Assembly: GCF_014873535.1 (NCBI RefSeq)
Contig: NZ_JADBEF010000001.1
Location: 6,324,001 to 6,388,000 of the forward strand
Source: Nonomuraea africana
Lineage (GTDB): Bacteria > Actinomycetota > Actinomycetes > Streptosporangiales > Streptosporangiaceae
Direction: 5' to 3'
Length of the DNA: 64,000 nt
The notes below the pieces were generated by a model that saw nothing but the letters and a program-made list of their open reading frames with translations, made no database searches and was not told where the DNA came from. This document shows positions 19,533-27,833 of the stretch, in pieces. A program made the position numbers and the translations under genes. Every line of letters starts with the position of its first letter. The stretch's first letter is position 1.

Positions 19533-20934
19533 AGCGGCGGGTGAGCCAGTCGAGCAGGACGCGGACGCCGAAGCCCGTGGCGCCCTTGGTGGTCGTGCCC
19601 TCGTCCACCGTGCTCCTGCCGACCCCTGCGATGTCGAGGTGCGCCCACGGCCGCTTGCCGGTGAACTCCCTCAGGAACAGCGCCGCCGTGATCGACCCCG
19701 CCCCGAAGCGCCCGCCGAGGTCGGCGTTCTGCATGTCGGCGATCGGCGAGTCGAGCGCGGGACGGTAGTCGTCGATCAGCGGCATCCGCCACAGCCTGTC
19801 GTCGGTGGCCTCCCCCGCCGAGACCAGTGCCTGCGCCAGGTCGTCGTCGGTGGCGTAGACGGCGCCGATGTTGCGGCCGAGCGCGACACTGATCGCCCCC
19901 GTGAGGGTGGCGATGTCGACCATCGCGTCGGGCTCGAGCACGGCGTCGGCGTAGGCCAGGGCGTCGGCCAGGACCAGGCGCCCCTCGGCGTCGGTGTTGG
20001 TCACCTCGACCGTGGTGCCGCCGTAGTGGGTGATGACGTCGCCGGGTCGCTGCGCGGTGCCCGAGGGCATGTTCTCGGCCGCCGCGATCAGCCCCGTCAC
20101 CCGCACCCGAGAACCGAGCGTGGCCAGGGCGCCCATGACCGCGATGACGACGGCGCCGCCCGCCATGTCGGTCTTCTGGGTCTTCATGTTGTCGGTGGGC
20201 TTGAGTGACAGGCCGCCCGAGTCGAACGTGATGCCCTTGCCGACCAGCACCACGTGCTCGTCGTAGGAGTCGGGGGTGTAGGACAGCTGGATGAGGCGGG
20301 GCGGGTGGACGGAGCCCTGGCCGACGGCGAGGATGCCGCTGAACCCGTCGGACCTGAGCGCCTCCTCGTCCCACACCTTCACCTCGAGCCCTTCGACGGC
20401 GGCCTGGTCGGCCAGCCACGCGGGGGTCTTGGTCGAGGACGGGGTGTTGGCCAGGTCACGGGCCACCGCCACGGCCTGCGCGACGGTCTCGCCCCGCCGT
20501 ACGGCCGCCTCCTCCGCGCCGACGAAGGCCACGGCGGCGACCGGCGGCTTGCCCTGGGGCGCGCCGATCTTGAAGGTGTAGGTGGCGAGCAGCGCGGCCT
20601 CGGCGAAGACGGAGGCGTCACCCGAGGGGACCACCACGGTCAGCTCGGCCCTGCCCTTGGCCCTGCGGGCGAGCGCGGCGGCGGCCTTGCGCAGGGAGCG
20701 GGGCGAGCCGTCGCCCACGCCGTAGAGCAGGAGCACGCCCACCGAGTCGCCGCGGGTGACGGGGACCTCGACGATCTCGCCTGCCTCGCCCTTGGCCGCG
20801 TGGTGCGCCATCAGGGCCGCCACCGGCACCGGCAGCTCGACCCGCGGGTTCAGCGCCGAGTCGTACGGCACCGCGAGCAGTTCGGCGTCCGCGGGCGCCT
20901 CGGAGAGCACAGACGTCGTCGTCTGGATGGGCAC
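19531..20934 (-). CDS. pepA: Leucyl aminopeptidase (M17)
   Basis: 467 residues of M17 cytosolic aminopeptidase, removing N-terminal residues from peptides with two metal ions. The N-terminal alpha/beta domain spans 1-150. The catalytic domain shows GKGITFDSGGLSLK (metal/catalytic Lys), MKTQKTDMAGGA, ENMPSG, and the signature NTDAEGRLVLADAL. GTG start with TTGGAGA upstream. It lies just upstream of the DUF3117 gene's 3' end and is likely expressed separately or in tandem with it. Confidence 0.93.
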   Translation of the reverse strand: MPIQTTTSVLSEAPADAELLAVPYDSALNPRVELPVPVAALMAHHAAKGEAGEIVEVPVTRGDSVGVLLLYGVGDGSPRSLRKAAAALARRAKGRAELTVVVPSGDASVFAEAALLATYTFKIGAPQGKPPVAAVAFVGAEEAAVRRGETVAQAVAVARDLANTPSSTKTPAWLADQAAVEGLEVKVWDEEALRSDGFSGILAVGQGSVHPPRLIQLSYTPDSYDEHVVLVGKGITFDSGGLSLKPTDNMKTQKTDMAGGAVVIAVMGALATLGSRVRVTGLIAAAENMPSGTAQRPGDVITHYGGTTVEVTNTDAEGRLVLADALAYADAVLEPDAMVDIATLTGAISVALGRNIGAVYATDDDLAQALVSAGEATDDRLWRMPLIDDYRPALDSPIADMQNADLGGRFGAGSITAALFLREFTGKRPWAHLDIAGVGRSTVDEGTTTKGATGFGVRVLLDWLTRR

Positions 20935-21007
20935 GGGAGAATCTCCAAACGTGATCGGCCCCGGCGGAGAGACGCCAGGGCCGTTCGATCAGGTGGTTGA
21001 GCCGGCG

Positions 21008-21175
21008 TCAGCCGACAACGTTCTTCAGCGCTTCGCCTAGCGCCTTCGCCTCGTCGGCCGAAATCTCCACGACGAGCCGGCCGCCACCCTCGAGCGGGAC
21101 CCGCATGACAATGCCGCGCCCTTCCTTGGTGACCTCCAGCGGACCATCACCGGTCCGCGGCTTCATCGCCGCCAT
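21008..21175 (-). CDS. DUF3117 small conserved protein
   Basis: 55 residues, MAAMKPRTGDGPLEVTKE at the start and a Gly-rich core VMRVPLEGGGRLVVEI; nearly the same as the M. tuberculosis protein I remember as Rv1211. Function unknown but strongly conserved in Actinobacteria. GGAAGGG lies 6 nt before the ATG, which excludes the longer in-frame extension. It marks one edge of the accessory segment. Confidence 0.9.
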   Translation of the reverse strand: MAAMKPRTGDGPLEVTKEGRGIVMRVPLEGGGRLVVEISADEAKALGEALKNVVG

Positions 21176-21318
21176 GCGTGTATCCCTTCCTGCCATGGAC
21201 TCCGCGGTTGCGATCAACGACCGCCCCGGGTGGGTGGCCGACGCATTCACGTCTTCTGTGATGTCCTATTCTCCCGCATCGGAGTGCCAAATGGGTAACG
21301 ATCTCCTCCCAGCATCCG

Positions 21319-22131
21319 TTGTCCAGGGTCGCGAAGACGTCCAAACTGGTGCTCGTGAACGCACGCGCGGCGCTGTTCGACCTCTACGGGGACCACCTGC
21401 GTTCCCGTGGCGGGAAGGCCTCTGTCGCCGCCCTGGTCAGACTGCTCGCCCCCCTGGAAATCGCCGCTCCCGCCGTGCGGACGGCGGTTTCGCGGATGGT
21501 CAGGCAGGGCTGGCTGGACCGGGCCAGACTGCCCCAGGGGCCTGGGTACGTGGTCACGCCCAAGTGCGTCAGACGCCTGGACGAGGCCGCGCTGAGAATT
21601 TACCGAGCTGGAACGATCAAGTGGCACGGCCGTTGGCACCTGATCGTCCTGGAGCCCGTCAGGGAGCGGGCCAGGAGGGAGCGGCTCCGCGCCGATCTGG
21701 CCTTCCTCGGCTACGCGCCGCTCTCGGAGACCACCTGGGTGGGTCCGCGGCCCTCCCCCGAACTCGATCCGCTGCTGGCCAACGAGCACATCCGCGCCGA
21801 CAGGTTCGAGGCCGTCCTCGACGGCGACCCCCGCGAGCTGGTGGCGAGGGCCTGGGACCTCGACTCGATGGGCCGGGCCTACGAGCAGTGGCTGTCCGAC
21901 GCGCAGGAGCTGGTCGGCGGGCTGCCGGACGGCGCGCCTGACGCCCAGGTCTTCGCCACCAGGAGCAGACTGCTGCACGGCTGGCGCAACTTCCTGTTCC
22001 GTGATCCGGGGCTGCCCGCCGAGCTGCTGCCGCCCGGGTGGCCCGGCGAGAAGGCCAGGGCCTTCTTCGAGCAGGAGGCCGCCCGCCTGATGCCGTCCGC
22101 CGCCGCCTTCGTCGACAAGGAGCTGTTGTGA
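21319..22131 (+). CDS. paaX: PaaX family transcriptional repressor
   Basis: About 270 residues. N-terminal winged helix (ALFDLYGDHLRSRGGKASVA, then AAPAVRTAVSRMVRQGWL, about 18-60), a central domain (KWHGRWHLIVLEP) and the PaaX C-terminal domain (RSRLLHGWRNFLFRDPGLP). PaaX repressors respond to phenylacetyl-CoA-type ligands and control ring-cleavage CoA pathways. It is coupled (GTGA overlap) to an enoyl-CoA hydratase, but no other paa gene is here. The start is uncertain: TTG 21319 lacks a ribosome site; GTGs at 21349 and 21355 fit the family N-terminus equally well. Confidence 0.85.
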   Translation: MSRVAKTSKLVLVNARAALFDLYGDHLRSRGGKASVAALVRLLAPLEIAAPAVRTAVSRMVRQGWLDRARLPQGPGYVVTPKCVRRLDEAALRIYRAGTIKWHGRWHLIVLEPVRERARRERLRADLAFLGYAPLSETTWVGPRPSPELDPLLANEHIRADRFEAVLDGDPRELVARAWDLDSMGRAYEQWLSDAQELVGGLPDGAPDAQVFATRSRLLHGWRNFLFRDPGLPAELLPPGWPGEKARAFFEQEAARLMPSAAAFVDKELL

Positions 22132-22904
22132 TCCGTTACGACGTCACCGATGCCGTCGCCACCGTCACGCTCGACCGGCCAGAGGCGATGAACTCGCTGA
22201 CCGTGGAGGTGAAGACGGCCCTGCTCGGCGCGCTGCGCGAGGCGGCCGCCGCCGACGCCGTCAGGGCCGTGCTGATCACCGGCTCGGGCCGGGCCTTCTG
22301 CGCGGGACAGGACCTGCGCGAGCACGCGGCGAACCTGGAGGAGGGCCGTGGCCTGGCGGGAACCGTGCGGGCGCACTACAACCCGCTGATCTCGCTGATC
22401 ACCGGCATGGACAAGCCCGTCGTGGCGGCGGTGAACGGGGTGGCCGCGGGCGCGGGCGCCTCCCTCGCCTACGCCTGCGACCTGCGCGTCGCCTCCGAAC
22501 GGGCCAAGTTCGCGATGGCCTTCTCCGGCATCGGGCTCGCGCCCGACTCCGGCGCCTCCTGGACGCTGCAGCGGCTGGTCGGCCAGGGCCGCGCCGCCGA
22601 GCTCCTCCTGCTGGGCGAGCCGCTGGACGCGGCCCGCGCGCTGGAGCTCGGGCTGGTCTCCAGGGTGGTGCCCGAGGACGAGCTGCTGAAGTCCGCCCAC
22701 GAGCTGGCCGTACGGCTGGCGGCCGGGCCCACGAAGGCGTACGCGGCGACCAAGCGGGCACTCCACTTCGCCGCGTCCCACTCCCTGGAGGAGGCGCTGG
22801 AGCTGGAGGCGGACCTGCAGGACGCCCTCGCCGCCACGGACGACCACCTGGGCGCCACCCGCGCCTTCCTGGCCAAGGAGCGTCCCTCCTTCACCGGCCG
22901 CTAG
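22128..22904 (+). CDS. Enoyl-CoA hydratase/isomerase (PaaG-like)
   Basis: 258 residues of the crotonase fold. RAFCAGQDLREH forms the oxyanion hole and CoA site, KPVVAAVNGVAAGAGASLA is the core signature, and the FSGIGLAPDSGASWTL block resembles PaaG-type 1,2-epoxyphenylacetyl-CoA isomerases, where an Asp acts instead of the usual second Glu. With paaX this suggests phenylacetyl-CoA metabolism (inferred). GTG start behind AAGGAG, inside the paaX stop. Its end overlaps the convergent fucosidase gene by 4 nt. Confidence 0.88.
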   Translation: MIRYDVTDAVATVTLDRPEAMNSLTVEVKTALLGALREAAAADAVRAVLITGSGRAFCAGQDLREHAANLEEGRGLAGTVRAHYNPLISLITGMDKPVVAAVNGVAAGAGASLAYACDLRVASERAKFAMAFSGIGLAPDSGASWTLQRLVGQGRAAELLLLGEPLDAARALELGLVSRVVPEDELLKSAHELAVRLAAGPTKAYAATKRALHFAASHSLEEALELEADLQDALAATDDHLGATRAFLAKERPSFTGR

Positions 22905-24127
22905 AGGAACAGCTCCACCACCGGGACCGCCACGTCGGGCCTGGTCACGGGCAGCTGCAGGATGAGCGTGTCCACGGGCACGCCCCTGAGGTAGGCGTGG
23001 CCGGGCTCGTGCGGGTCGACCTCCAGGACGCGCACCTCGGAGGCGTCGTGCAGGAACTGGGCGTACTTCACCCTGCCCGCCAGTCCCGCGAGGTGGACGT
23101 GCTTCATCGGCCAGTTCAGCAGGTGCAGGTAGAGCCGGTCGCCGCGCTGGGTGTAGCGGCAGTCCTGGGGCGGGGTGAACTCCGACGCGCCCGCGCCGTA
23201 GATCGCTCTGCCGTGCAGCCTGGTCCACCTGCCGATCTCGCGCAGCCGCTCGACCGCGCGCGGCTCGAACTCGCCCCGCGCGTTGGGGCCGACGTTCAGC
23301 AGCATGTTGCCGCCCTTGGAGACGGTGTCGACGAGCATGCTCAGCAGCAGCTGCGGCGACTTCCAGTCGAGGTTGTCGCGGTCGTAGCCCCAGCTGCCGT
23401 TGAGCGTCTGGCACGCCTCCCACGGCAGGTGTCCCGGCACCCCGCCCGGCGGCATGACCTGCTCGGGCGTCATGAAGTCGCCACCGCCGAGGTCGAGCCG
23501 GTTGTTGATCATGATGCCCGGCTGGAGTTCGCGGACCATCGCCCCCAGCTCCGCCGAGCGCCACTCGTCGCGGCCCTTGGCTCCCATGCCGCGCCCGGGG
23601 TAGGAGAAGTCAAACCACATCGTGTCGATGGGACCGTAGCCGGTGAGCAGCTCGCGGACCTGTCCGTGCAGGTAGTCAGCGTATTTCCGGACATCCCGGC
23701 TCTCGTCCTCGCCGAGGTCTCGCTGCGGGTGGTAGAGGTCGATGGGGAACTCGGGATGGTGCCAGTCGATCAGCGAGTGGTAGAGCCCGATCCGCATGCC
23801 CCGCGCCCTGAAGGCGTCGAGCATCGGCCGCAACAGGTCCTTGCCGTACGGCGTCGCCGTGGCCTTGTAGTCGGTGAGCGCGGAGTCCCACAGGCAGAAC
23901 CCGTCGTGGTGTTTGGTCGTGACGACCAGGTAGCGCATGCCCGCGTTCCACGCGTCGTCCGCCCAGACCTCGGGGTCGTACAGGTCGGGGGCGAAATGGT
24001 CGAAGTAGCGCTGGTAGTGCGCGTCGTCCAGCTTCTCGTAGGACTTCACCCACTCGTGGCGGGCCGCGGCGGCGTAGATGCCCCAGTGGACGAAGAGGCC
24101 GAACCGCGCGTCGGTGAACCAGCTCAT
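22901..24127 (-). CDS. Alpha-L-fucosidase-type glycoside hydrolase (GH29)
   Basis: 408 residues. Starts at the catalytic barrel (FTDARFGLFVHWGIYA), with GH29 landmarks TTKHHDGFCLWDS and MWFDFSYPG, whose Asp (about residue 173) is the expected nucleophile. GGNMLLNVGPNARGEF closes the barrel, followed by a short beta domain. No signal peptide is visible, so it would act on imported oligosaccharides. It is the last gene of the six-gene transport/degradation operon, 63 nt after the beta-helix gene. Fucosidase specificity is the family default, not proven. Confidence 0.9.
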   Translation of the reverse strand: MSWFTDARFGLFVHWGIYAAAARHEWVKSYEKLDDAHYQRYFDHFAPDLYDPEVWADDAWNAGMRYLVVTTKHHDGFCLWDSALTDYKATATPYGKDLLRPMLDAFRARGMRIGLYHSLIDWHHPEFPIDLYHPQRDLGEDESRDVRKYADYLHGQVRELLTGYGPIDTMWFDFSYPGRGMGAKGRDEWRSAELGAMVRELQPGIMINNRLDLGGGDFMTPEQVMPPGGVPGHLPWEACQTLNGSWGYDRDNLDWKSPQLLLSMLVDTVSKGGNMLLNVGPNARGEFEPRAVERLREIGRWTRLHGRAIYGAGASEFTPPQDCRYTQRGDRLYLHLLNWPMKHVHLAGLAGRVKYAQFLHDASEVRVLEVDPHEPGHAYLRGVPVDTLILQLPVTRPDVAVPVVELFL

Positions 24128-24190
24128 CTGCTCTCCAAGCGGGAGGGGGCACGGCCGGGCCGTACCCCCTCGAGGTGCGTTCTTACGGGC

Positions 24191-26404
24191 TTACGGGTGG
24201 ACCGAGACTCCGGCGAGCCCGATCCTGCCAGTGCCGGTGCGCTGGATGCGCACGTACCGGGCATCGGCCGCGATCTCTACCAGAGAGGGGCGAAGGACCT
24301 TGCCGGTGACGCTCACCCGCTTCGCGTCGGACAGGTCGGCCCGGGTGGCGACGATCACCTCGACGTCGCCGGTGGTCATCGAGGCGTCGTTCCAGATCTC
24401 GACCGAGCCGATCCGCCTGACCTCGCCGAGGTCGACCTGCCACCAGGAGCCGGGCTGGCTGAGCGTCCTGGTGTCGGTCGTGGTCGAGCCGTCGACCGCG
24501 TGGGCGGCGCCGGCCGTACCGTCGGTGGAGGACTGGGTGGCGGCCCTGCCTCTGGCCAGGTCGGGCACCAGTTGCTCGACCTGACCGCCGGGGGCCGCGC
24601 CCGCGGCCGCGGCCACCTGCAGGGCGGCCTCGGGCAGCAGCTCCAGCGCGAGGAAGTTGTCCACCATCTGCGAGCCCCTGCCCGACAGGGCGGGCGCGGT
24701 GGTGTCCGTCCAGTTCCCTGTGGCGAGGTTCTGGATGCCGTAGCCGGCCCAGTTCGAGACCCACTTGTAGCCCATGCGGGTCAGCACGTTGCCCTCGACG
24801 CGGATGTAACTGCTCTGCTCGTCGAGGTAGACGCCGTTGCCGTCCCGCTCGGTGTTGCCGTAGGCCGAGCGGTTGATGTAGTTCCCCGAGATCACCGTGC
24901 CGGGCTGCGGGCCCTGGGTGTAGATCGCGCCGCCGTCGTGCATGTCGAAGGCGACCATCATCGCGTCCACGATCCGGTTGCCGGTGATCCTGTTGTCGCG
25001 CATGGCGGGGCGCTGCGCCTCCGGCTGGTTCCATCCCCAGCCGACCGAGATGCCGGAGTAGGGCAGCTTCTCGAGGGTGTTGTGGTCGACCGACAGCTCG
25101 CTCTCGTAGCCCGCCCAGACGCCCACCGCGTCGGTGTACTCCACGCCGATGTGGGTGATGGTGTTGCGGGCCACCGTGTTGCGCTCGCCCTGCAGCTCGA
25201 CGGGCGGGTTGGGCTCGGTGTCGCCGACGTAGACCGCGCCGGAGGACAGGTCGGTGAAGGTGGAGCCGATGACCGCCGAGTCCTTGGTGCCCTTCTCCAT
25301 GATGATCCCCGCGCCGCCGAGGCGGGCGAAGGAGCTGTTCTCCACCGTGACCCGCTGCCCGCCCCGCACCACGACCGCGGCGGCGGGCTTGGTGTAGTAG
25401 CGGCCCGCATGGTCGACGGGGCCGGTGGCGCCGGTCAGCGTGAGGCCCGCCTGCATGCCCGCGTAGCCCTCGTCGGTGTTCGGCTGCAGGTAGGCGGCGT
25501 GCTCGAAGGCCAGTCCCGAGACCCTCACCCCGCTCGCGCCCTCGATCCGCAGCAGCGTCTCGTGCGCGGGCGTGATCACGTCACTGAGGTCCTCGCCCGG
25601 CCTGGGCAGGTAGCTGACCGTACGGCTGCCGCGGTCGTAGACGAACTCGCCGGGCTGGTCGAGCAGCTCCAGGGCGTTCTCGAAGTAGGAGACCTTGGTG
25701 TAGCGGCTGGAGTCGACGGTCGTGGTGTCCCACGCGGGGCCCGTGCGGTTGGTGCCGCTGGCGGAGTTGACCCAGCACGGCTGGACGAACGTGATCAGGT
25801 CGCCCTCGACCCTGTCGATCGCGCAGTGGTAGTTGCGCCAGCGGATCCTGATCACCGCCTCGGCGTTGGCGGGCGTCTTCCACGCGGCGATCCCGCTCTT
25901 GACGGCGCCGGTCATGCCGGTCTTCGTCGCGTCGCAGACGCTGGCGGGGCAGGCCTCGCCCCGGGCGCGAACCGCCCTGACGCCGCCGACGAACAGTTGC
26001 CTGGGCACCACGCCGTCGGGGGCCTGGGCGACCCAGAGACCGCCCTGCTGCTTCCAGCCGGTGATCGGCACGCCGCCCGACAGCACGGGCTCGGCGCCGG
26101 GGGCGGCGGTCCAGGTGACGGTGTGCCCGTCCGGCCCGGAGTCGCGCCGGTCGAGCACGAGCGGCTCGGCCATCCGGTAGACGCCGCCGGCCAGGCGGAC
26201 CTCGATGTCGCGGTTCATGCCGCCCGCGATGGCCTCACGTACCTTGTCCCTGGCCGTCTCCAGGGAGCAGGGGTTGGTCTCGTTGCAGGCGTGGCCCGTG
26301 GCGTCGGGGGCCGCGTGGTAGACCTTCGTGGTGGGTTCCGCGGCGTGCGCGGTACCCGTCAAGGGGAGCGAGAGCAGGGCGGTCAGGGCGAGCAGGCGTC
26401 TCAT
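24191..26404 (-). CDS. Secreted right-handed beta-helix protein with C-terminal discoidin domain
   Basis: 737 residues. Signal peptide 1-21 (LLALTALLSLPLTGTAHA). A parallel beta-helix domain (about 30-590) with repeated GNxI/NTI rungs such as NTITHIGVEYTDAVGVWAG and HDGGAIYTQGPQ, typical of polysaccharide lyases/glycosidases (GH or PL beta-helix families). An F5/8-type C (discoidin) carbohydrate-binding domain follows (about 610-737, QPGSWWQVDLGEVRRIGSVEIW). Probably attacks or holds an extracellular polysaccharide; no catalytic residues assigned. The start ATG overlaps the stop of the M1 peptidase gene (ATGA). Confidence 0.85.
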   Translation of the reverse strand: MRRLLALTALLSLPLTGTAHAAEPTTKVYHAAPDATGHACNETNPCSLETARDKVREAIAGGMNRDIEVRLAGGVYRMAEPLVLDRRDSGPDGHTVTWTAAPGAEPVLSGGVPITGWKQQGGLWVAQAPDGVVPRQLFVGGVRAVRARGEACPASVCDATKTGMTGAVKSGIAAWKTPANAEAVIRIRWRNYHCAIDRVEGDLITFVQPCWVNSASGTNRTGPAWDTTTVDSSRYTKVSYFENALELLDQPGEFVYDRGSRTVSYLPRPGEDLSDVITPAHETLLRIEGASGVRVSGLAFEHAAYLQPNTDEGYAGMQAGLTLTGATGPVDHAGRYYTKPAAAVVVRGGQRVTVENSSFARLGGAGIIMEKGTKDSAVIGSTFTDLSSGAVYVGDTEPNPPVELQGERNTVARNTITHIGVEYTDAVGVWAGYESELSVDHNTLEKLPYSGISVGWGWNQPEAQRPAMRDNRITGNRIVDAMMVAFDMHDGGAIYTQGPQPGTVISGNYINRSAYGNTERDGNGVYLDEQSSYIRVEGNVLTRMGYKWVSNWAGYGIQNLATGNWTDTTAPALSGRGSQMVDNFLALELLPEAALQVAAAAGAAPGGQVEQLVPDLARGRAATQSSTDGTAGAAHAVDGSTTTDTRTLSQPGSWWQVDLGEVRRIGSVEIWNDASMTTGDVEVIVATRADLSDAKRVSVTGKVLRPSLVEIAADARYVRIQRTGTGRIGLAGVSVHP

Positions 26405-27792
26405 GAGATCTCCAGAGGGGGGTTCTTCTCGCCGTAGAGCCAGGCGCGCAGGAACGCGTCCAGGTCGGCCCGGTGGGTGGTCTGCGCCGCGTGCGCGATG
26501 AAGTCCTCGGTGGAGGCGTTGCCGTCCTTGTTGCGCTGCACCCAGCGGCGCATGACCCGGTCGAAGTCGGCCTCGCCGATCTCCTTCCTGAGGGCGTAGA
26601 GCACCAGCGCGCCGCCGTCGTAGATGTTGTAGCCGCCGAGGCCCTTCGGCCTGCCGGGCGGGCCGTCCTTGGCGCGGACCGCGTCGAGCTTGCCGTAGAC
26701 CGTCCGCATCTTGTCGGCGAGCTTCTCGCCGCCCTTCTCCTCGGCCCACACGGCCGCGTAGTAGACGGCCGGGCCCTCGTTCAGCCAGGCGTCCTGCCAG
26801 GTGGCGGGGGTGACCGAGTCGCCGAACCACTGGTGGACCAGCTCGTGGATCATCGTGTTGGAGTAGGTGGGCCTGGTGAACCAGCCGGTGCCGAACAGGG
26901 AGAGGGTCTGGTTCTCCAGGGCGTCGGTGTAGCCGGGGTAGATGTGCACGCCGTAGGTGGAGAAGGGGAAGCGGCCGAACCTGGCCTCCGCCCACTCGAT
27001 CTGGCCCGCGGTCTCGGCGGCGATCGGGCCGTACTTCTCCTCCTGGCCCTGCGGGACGACGTGGCGCAGGGGCAGGGCGTGCGGGCCGGTGCCGTACAGG
27101 TAGGTGCCCTTGACCACGGCCAGCCCGAGCAGCTCGGGCGGCATCGGCTCGCGCTCCTCGAACCGCCAGACGTCGCCGTCCTTGGCGGCCAGCTCGCCGT
27201 TGGCGGTGGCGACGTACCCCTCGGGCACCTTCACCCTGAACGTCCAGGTGGCCTTGTCGGAGGGATGGTCGTTGACAGGGAAGAAGGTGTCGGCCCTGCT
27301 GGCCTGCGCGGCGGCGGCGAACCCGCCGTCGGGGCCGAATCGCCAGCCGGTGAGGCCGGCGCGCGGGGCCTTGCCGTTGCCGCGCAGCCGCACCTCGGCG
27401 GTGAACGGCCGGTGGTTCCGCAACGGCTCGGCGGGGGTGACGGTCAGCTCCTGCCCCGTGCGGCCCTGACCGAGCGCCCACGTCGCCGGGCGGCCGTCGA
27501 CGGTGACCGACTCGATGGTGTGACCGTCGGTGTCCAGATTGAAGGACGACAGGTCCTGGACGGCCGTGGCCGTGATCGTCACGGCGGTGGTGAAGTCGTA
27601 GGTGACGGGTGTGAAGTCGAAGGAGACGTCGTAGTGGCGGACGTCGTAGCCGCCGTTGCCGAGATCGGGGAAGAGCGGGTCGCCGAGGCCGGGCGCTCCC
27701 GGCGACGGATCGAAGCGGTCGGCGTGCGCGGGCGGGGCGAGGGCTCCGGCCGCCAGGGTGACGGCGGCCAGCGCCGCGATGGTTCGCTTCAT
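26401..27792 (-). CDS. Secreted M1 family metallopeptidase
   Basis: 463 residues. Signal peptide 1-24. An N-terminal beta domain precedes a thermolysin-like catalytic domain with HELVHQWFG (about 315-323) and NEGP 18 residues later: the HExxH-x18-E zinc site is intact. The substrate-anchoring GAMEN motif appears as ALENQ, a variant also seen in actinobacterial M1 enzymes (from memory). It is shorter than full-length aminopeptidase N and lacks its large C-terminal domain. GGAG lies 7 nt before the ATG. Its place in a sugar operon suggests it trims a glycoprotein substrate. Confidence 0.9.
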   Translation of the reverse strand: MKRTIAALAAVTLAAGALAPPAHADRFDPSPGAPGLGDPLFPDLGNGGYDVRHYDVSFDFTPVTYDFTTAVTITATAVQDLSSFNLDTDGHTIESVTVDGRPATWALGQGRTGQELTVTPAEPLRNHRPFTAEVRLRGNGKAPRAGLTGWRFGPDGGFAAAAQASRADTFFPVNDHPSDKATWTFRVKVPEGYVATANGELAAKDGDVWRFEEREPMPPELLGLAVVKGTYLYGTGPHALPLRHVVPQGQEEKYGPIAAETAGQIEWAEARFGRFPFSTYGVHIYPGYTDALENQTLSLFGTGWFTRPTYSNTMIHELVHQWFGDSVTPATWQDAWLNEGPAVYYAAVWAEEKGGEKLADKMRTVYGKLDAVRAKDGPPGRPKGLGGYNIYDGGALVLYALRKEIGEADFDRVMRRWVQRNKDGNASTEDFIAHAAQTTHRADLDAFLRAWLYGEKNPPLEIS

Positions 27793-27833
27793 GGGGGGTC
27801 TCCGTAATAGAGCTGACGGGGAAGAGGTGTCGC

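Noticed and set aside
21296..21320. AACGAT...ATCCGTT as a PaaX operator
   Set aside because: Arms match imperfectly and there is no second copy to support it.
22997..26437. 1146-residue plus-strand open frame
   Set aside because: Spans the fucosidase and beta-helix genes and ends in the M1 gene, all antisense; composition VGAG/RR-rich with no motifs.
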